Below, piece after piece: positions 63,996 through 64,000 of a stretch of 64,000 nucleotides of DNA. The position numbers and the translations under genes are program-made. This DNA comes from Pseudomonas sp. UFMG81. Its GTDB lineage: Bacteria > Pseudomonadota > Gammaproteobacteria > Pseudomonadales > Pseudomonadaceae. Numbering within the stretch: the stretch's first letter is position 1; the number at the start of each line of letters is the position of its first letter. The notes under the pieces are model-generated. The model did no database searches, was not told the origin of the DNA, and saw only the letters and a program-made list of their open reading frames with translations. The stretch lies in NCBI RefSeq assembly GCF_015354575.1, contig NZ_JACAFQ010000003.1:62001-126000 (forward strand). Reading direction: 5' to 3'.

Positions 63996-64000
63996 GCTCA

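Overview
The window looks like chromosomal DNA of a fluorescent pseudomonad, most likely the Pseudomonas putida group. The evidence is high GC, Pseudomonas-only families (DUF3077, DUF6124, OprE/OprD porins, LsfA, SfnB), dense REP elements of the type found in P. putida intergenic spaces, and gene orders such as rpiA-ilvA-(HAD)-rppH-ptsP and rml-dctB-dctD that I recall from Pseudomonas genomes. Only the first ~1.1 kb is clearly AT-richer and foreign in composition. I see no rRNA, tRNA, CRISPR array, prophage or insertion sequence.

Layout. 1-1.2 kb: remains of small accessory genes, including the C-terminal tip of a polymorphic-type toxin overlapping a probable immunity gene. 1.2-1.9 kb: DUF3077 and DUF6124 genes. 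2.2-7.4 kb: LysR regulator divergent from a TonB receptor plus arylsulfate sulfotransferase. 7.7-10.6 kb: gabD-gabT (GABA catabolism). 10.7-17.4 kb: HDOD protein with a dead receiver, GNAT-like protein, two c-di-GMP enzymes and a fatty acid desaturase. 17.5-39.2 kb: a long sulfur-scavenging region with sfnB-LLM monooxygenase-metQNI, a second sfnB, a cystine-type importer, serine acetyltransferase, a BCCT transporter, tauABCD, a porin, lsfA, an alpha/beta hydrolase, an AAA+ regulator and a second metQ. 39.4-46.4 kb: housekeeping block (rpiA, ilvA, HAD phosphatase, rppH, ptsP). 46.4-51.9 kb: leftward operon of rmlA remnant, rmlC, rmlD, dctB, dctD and a thioesterase. 52-56.3 kb: a kinase/M23-like/PLP-aminotransferase fusion and agmatine deiminase. 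56.5-64 kb: small ORF, siderophore receptor, porin, glutamate-synthase-like flavoprotein, hicAB, and a response regulator missing most of its receiver.

How it fits together. The sulfur genes form a plausible starvation response. Sulfate esters and sulfonates would enter by TonB receptor, porins and ABC importers and be desulfurised by sulfotransferase, flavin-type monooxygenases and TauD; EpsC would route sulfide to cysteine and LsfA would handle peroxide. Several of these genes (tcyJ, lsfA, the hydrolase, metQ) share a 27-bp AT-rich element ending in TTATTCC, a candidate site for a common regulator such as CysB. This is inference from the sequence.

Most unusual items: the AAA+ enhancer-binding-like protein without a GAFTGA loop or HTH; the sulfotransferase with intact catalytic residues but no signal peptide or disulfide pair; the 966-aa kinase-PLP fusion; the decayed rmlA inside a live rml operon; the TTG-started upstream ORF coupled to the BCCT transporter; and two damaged response regulators.
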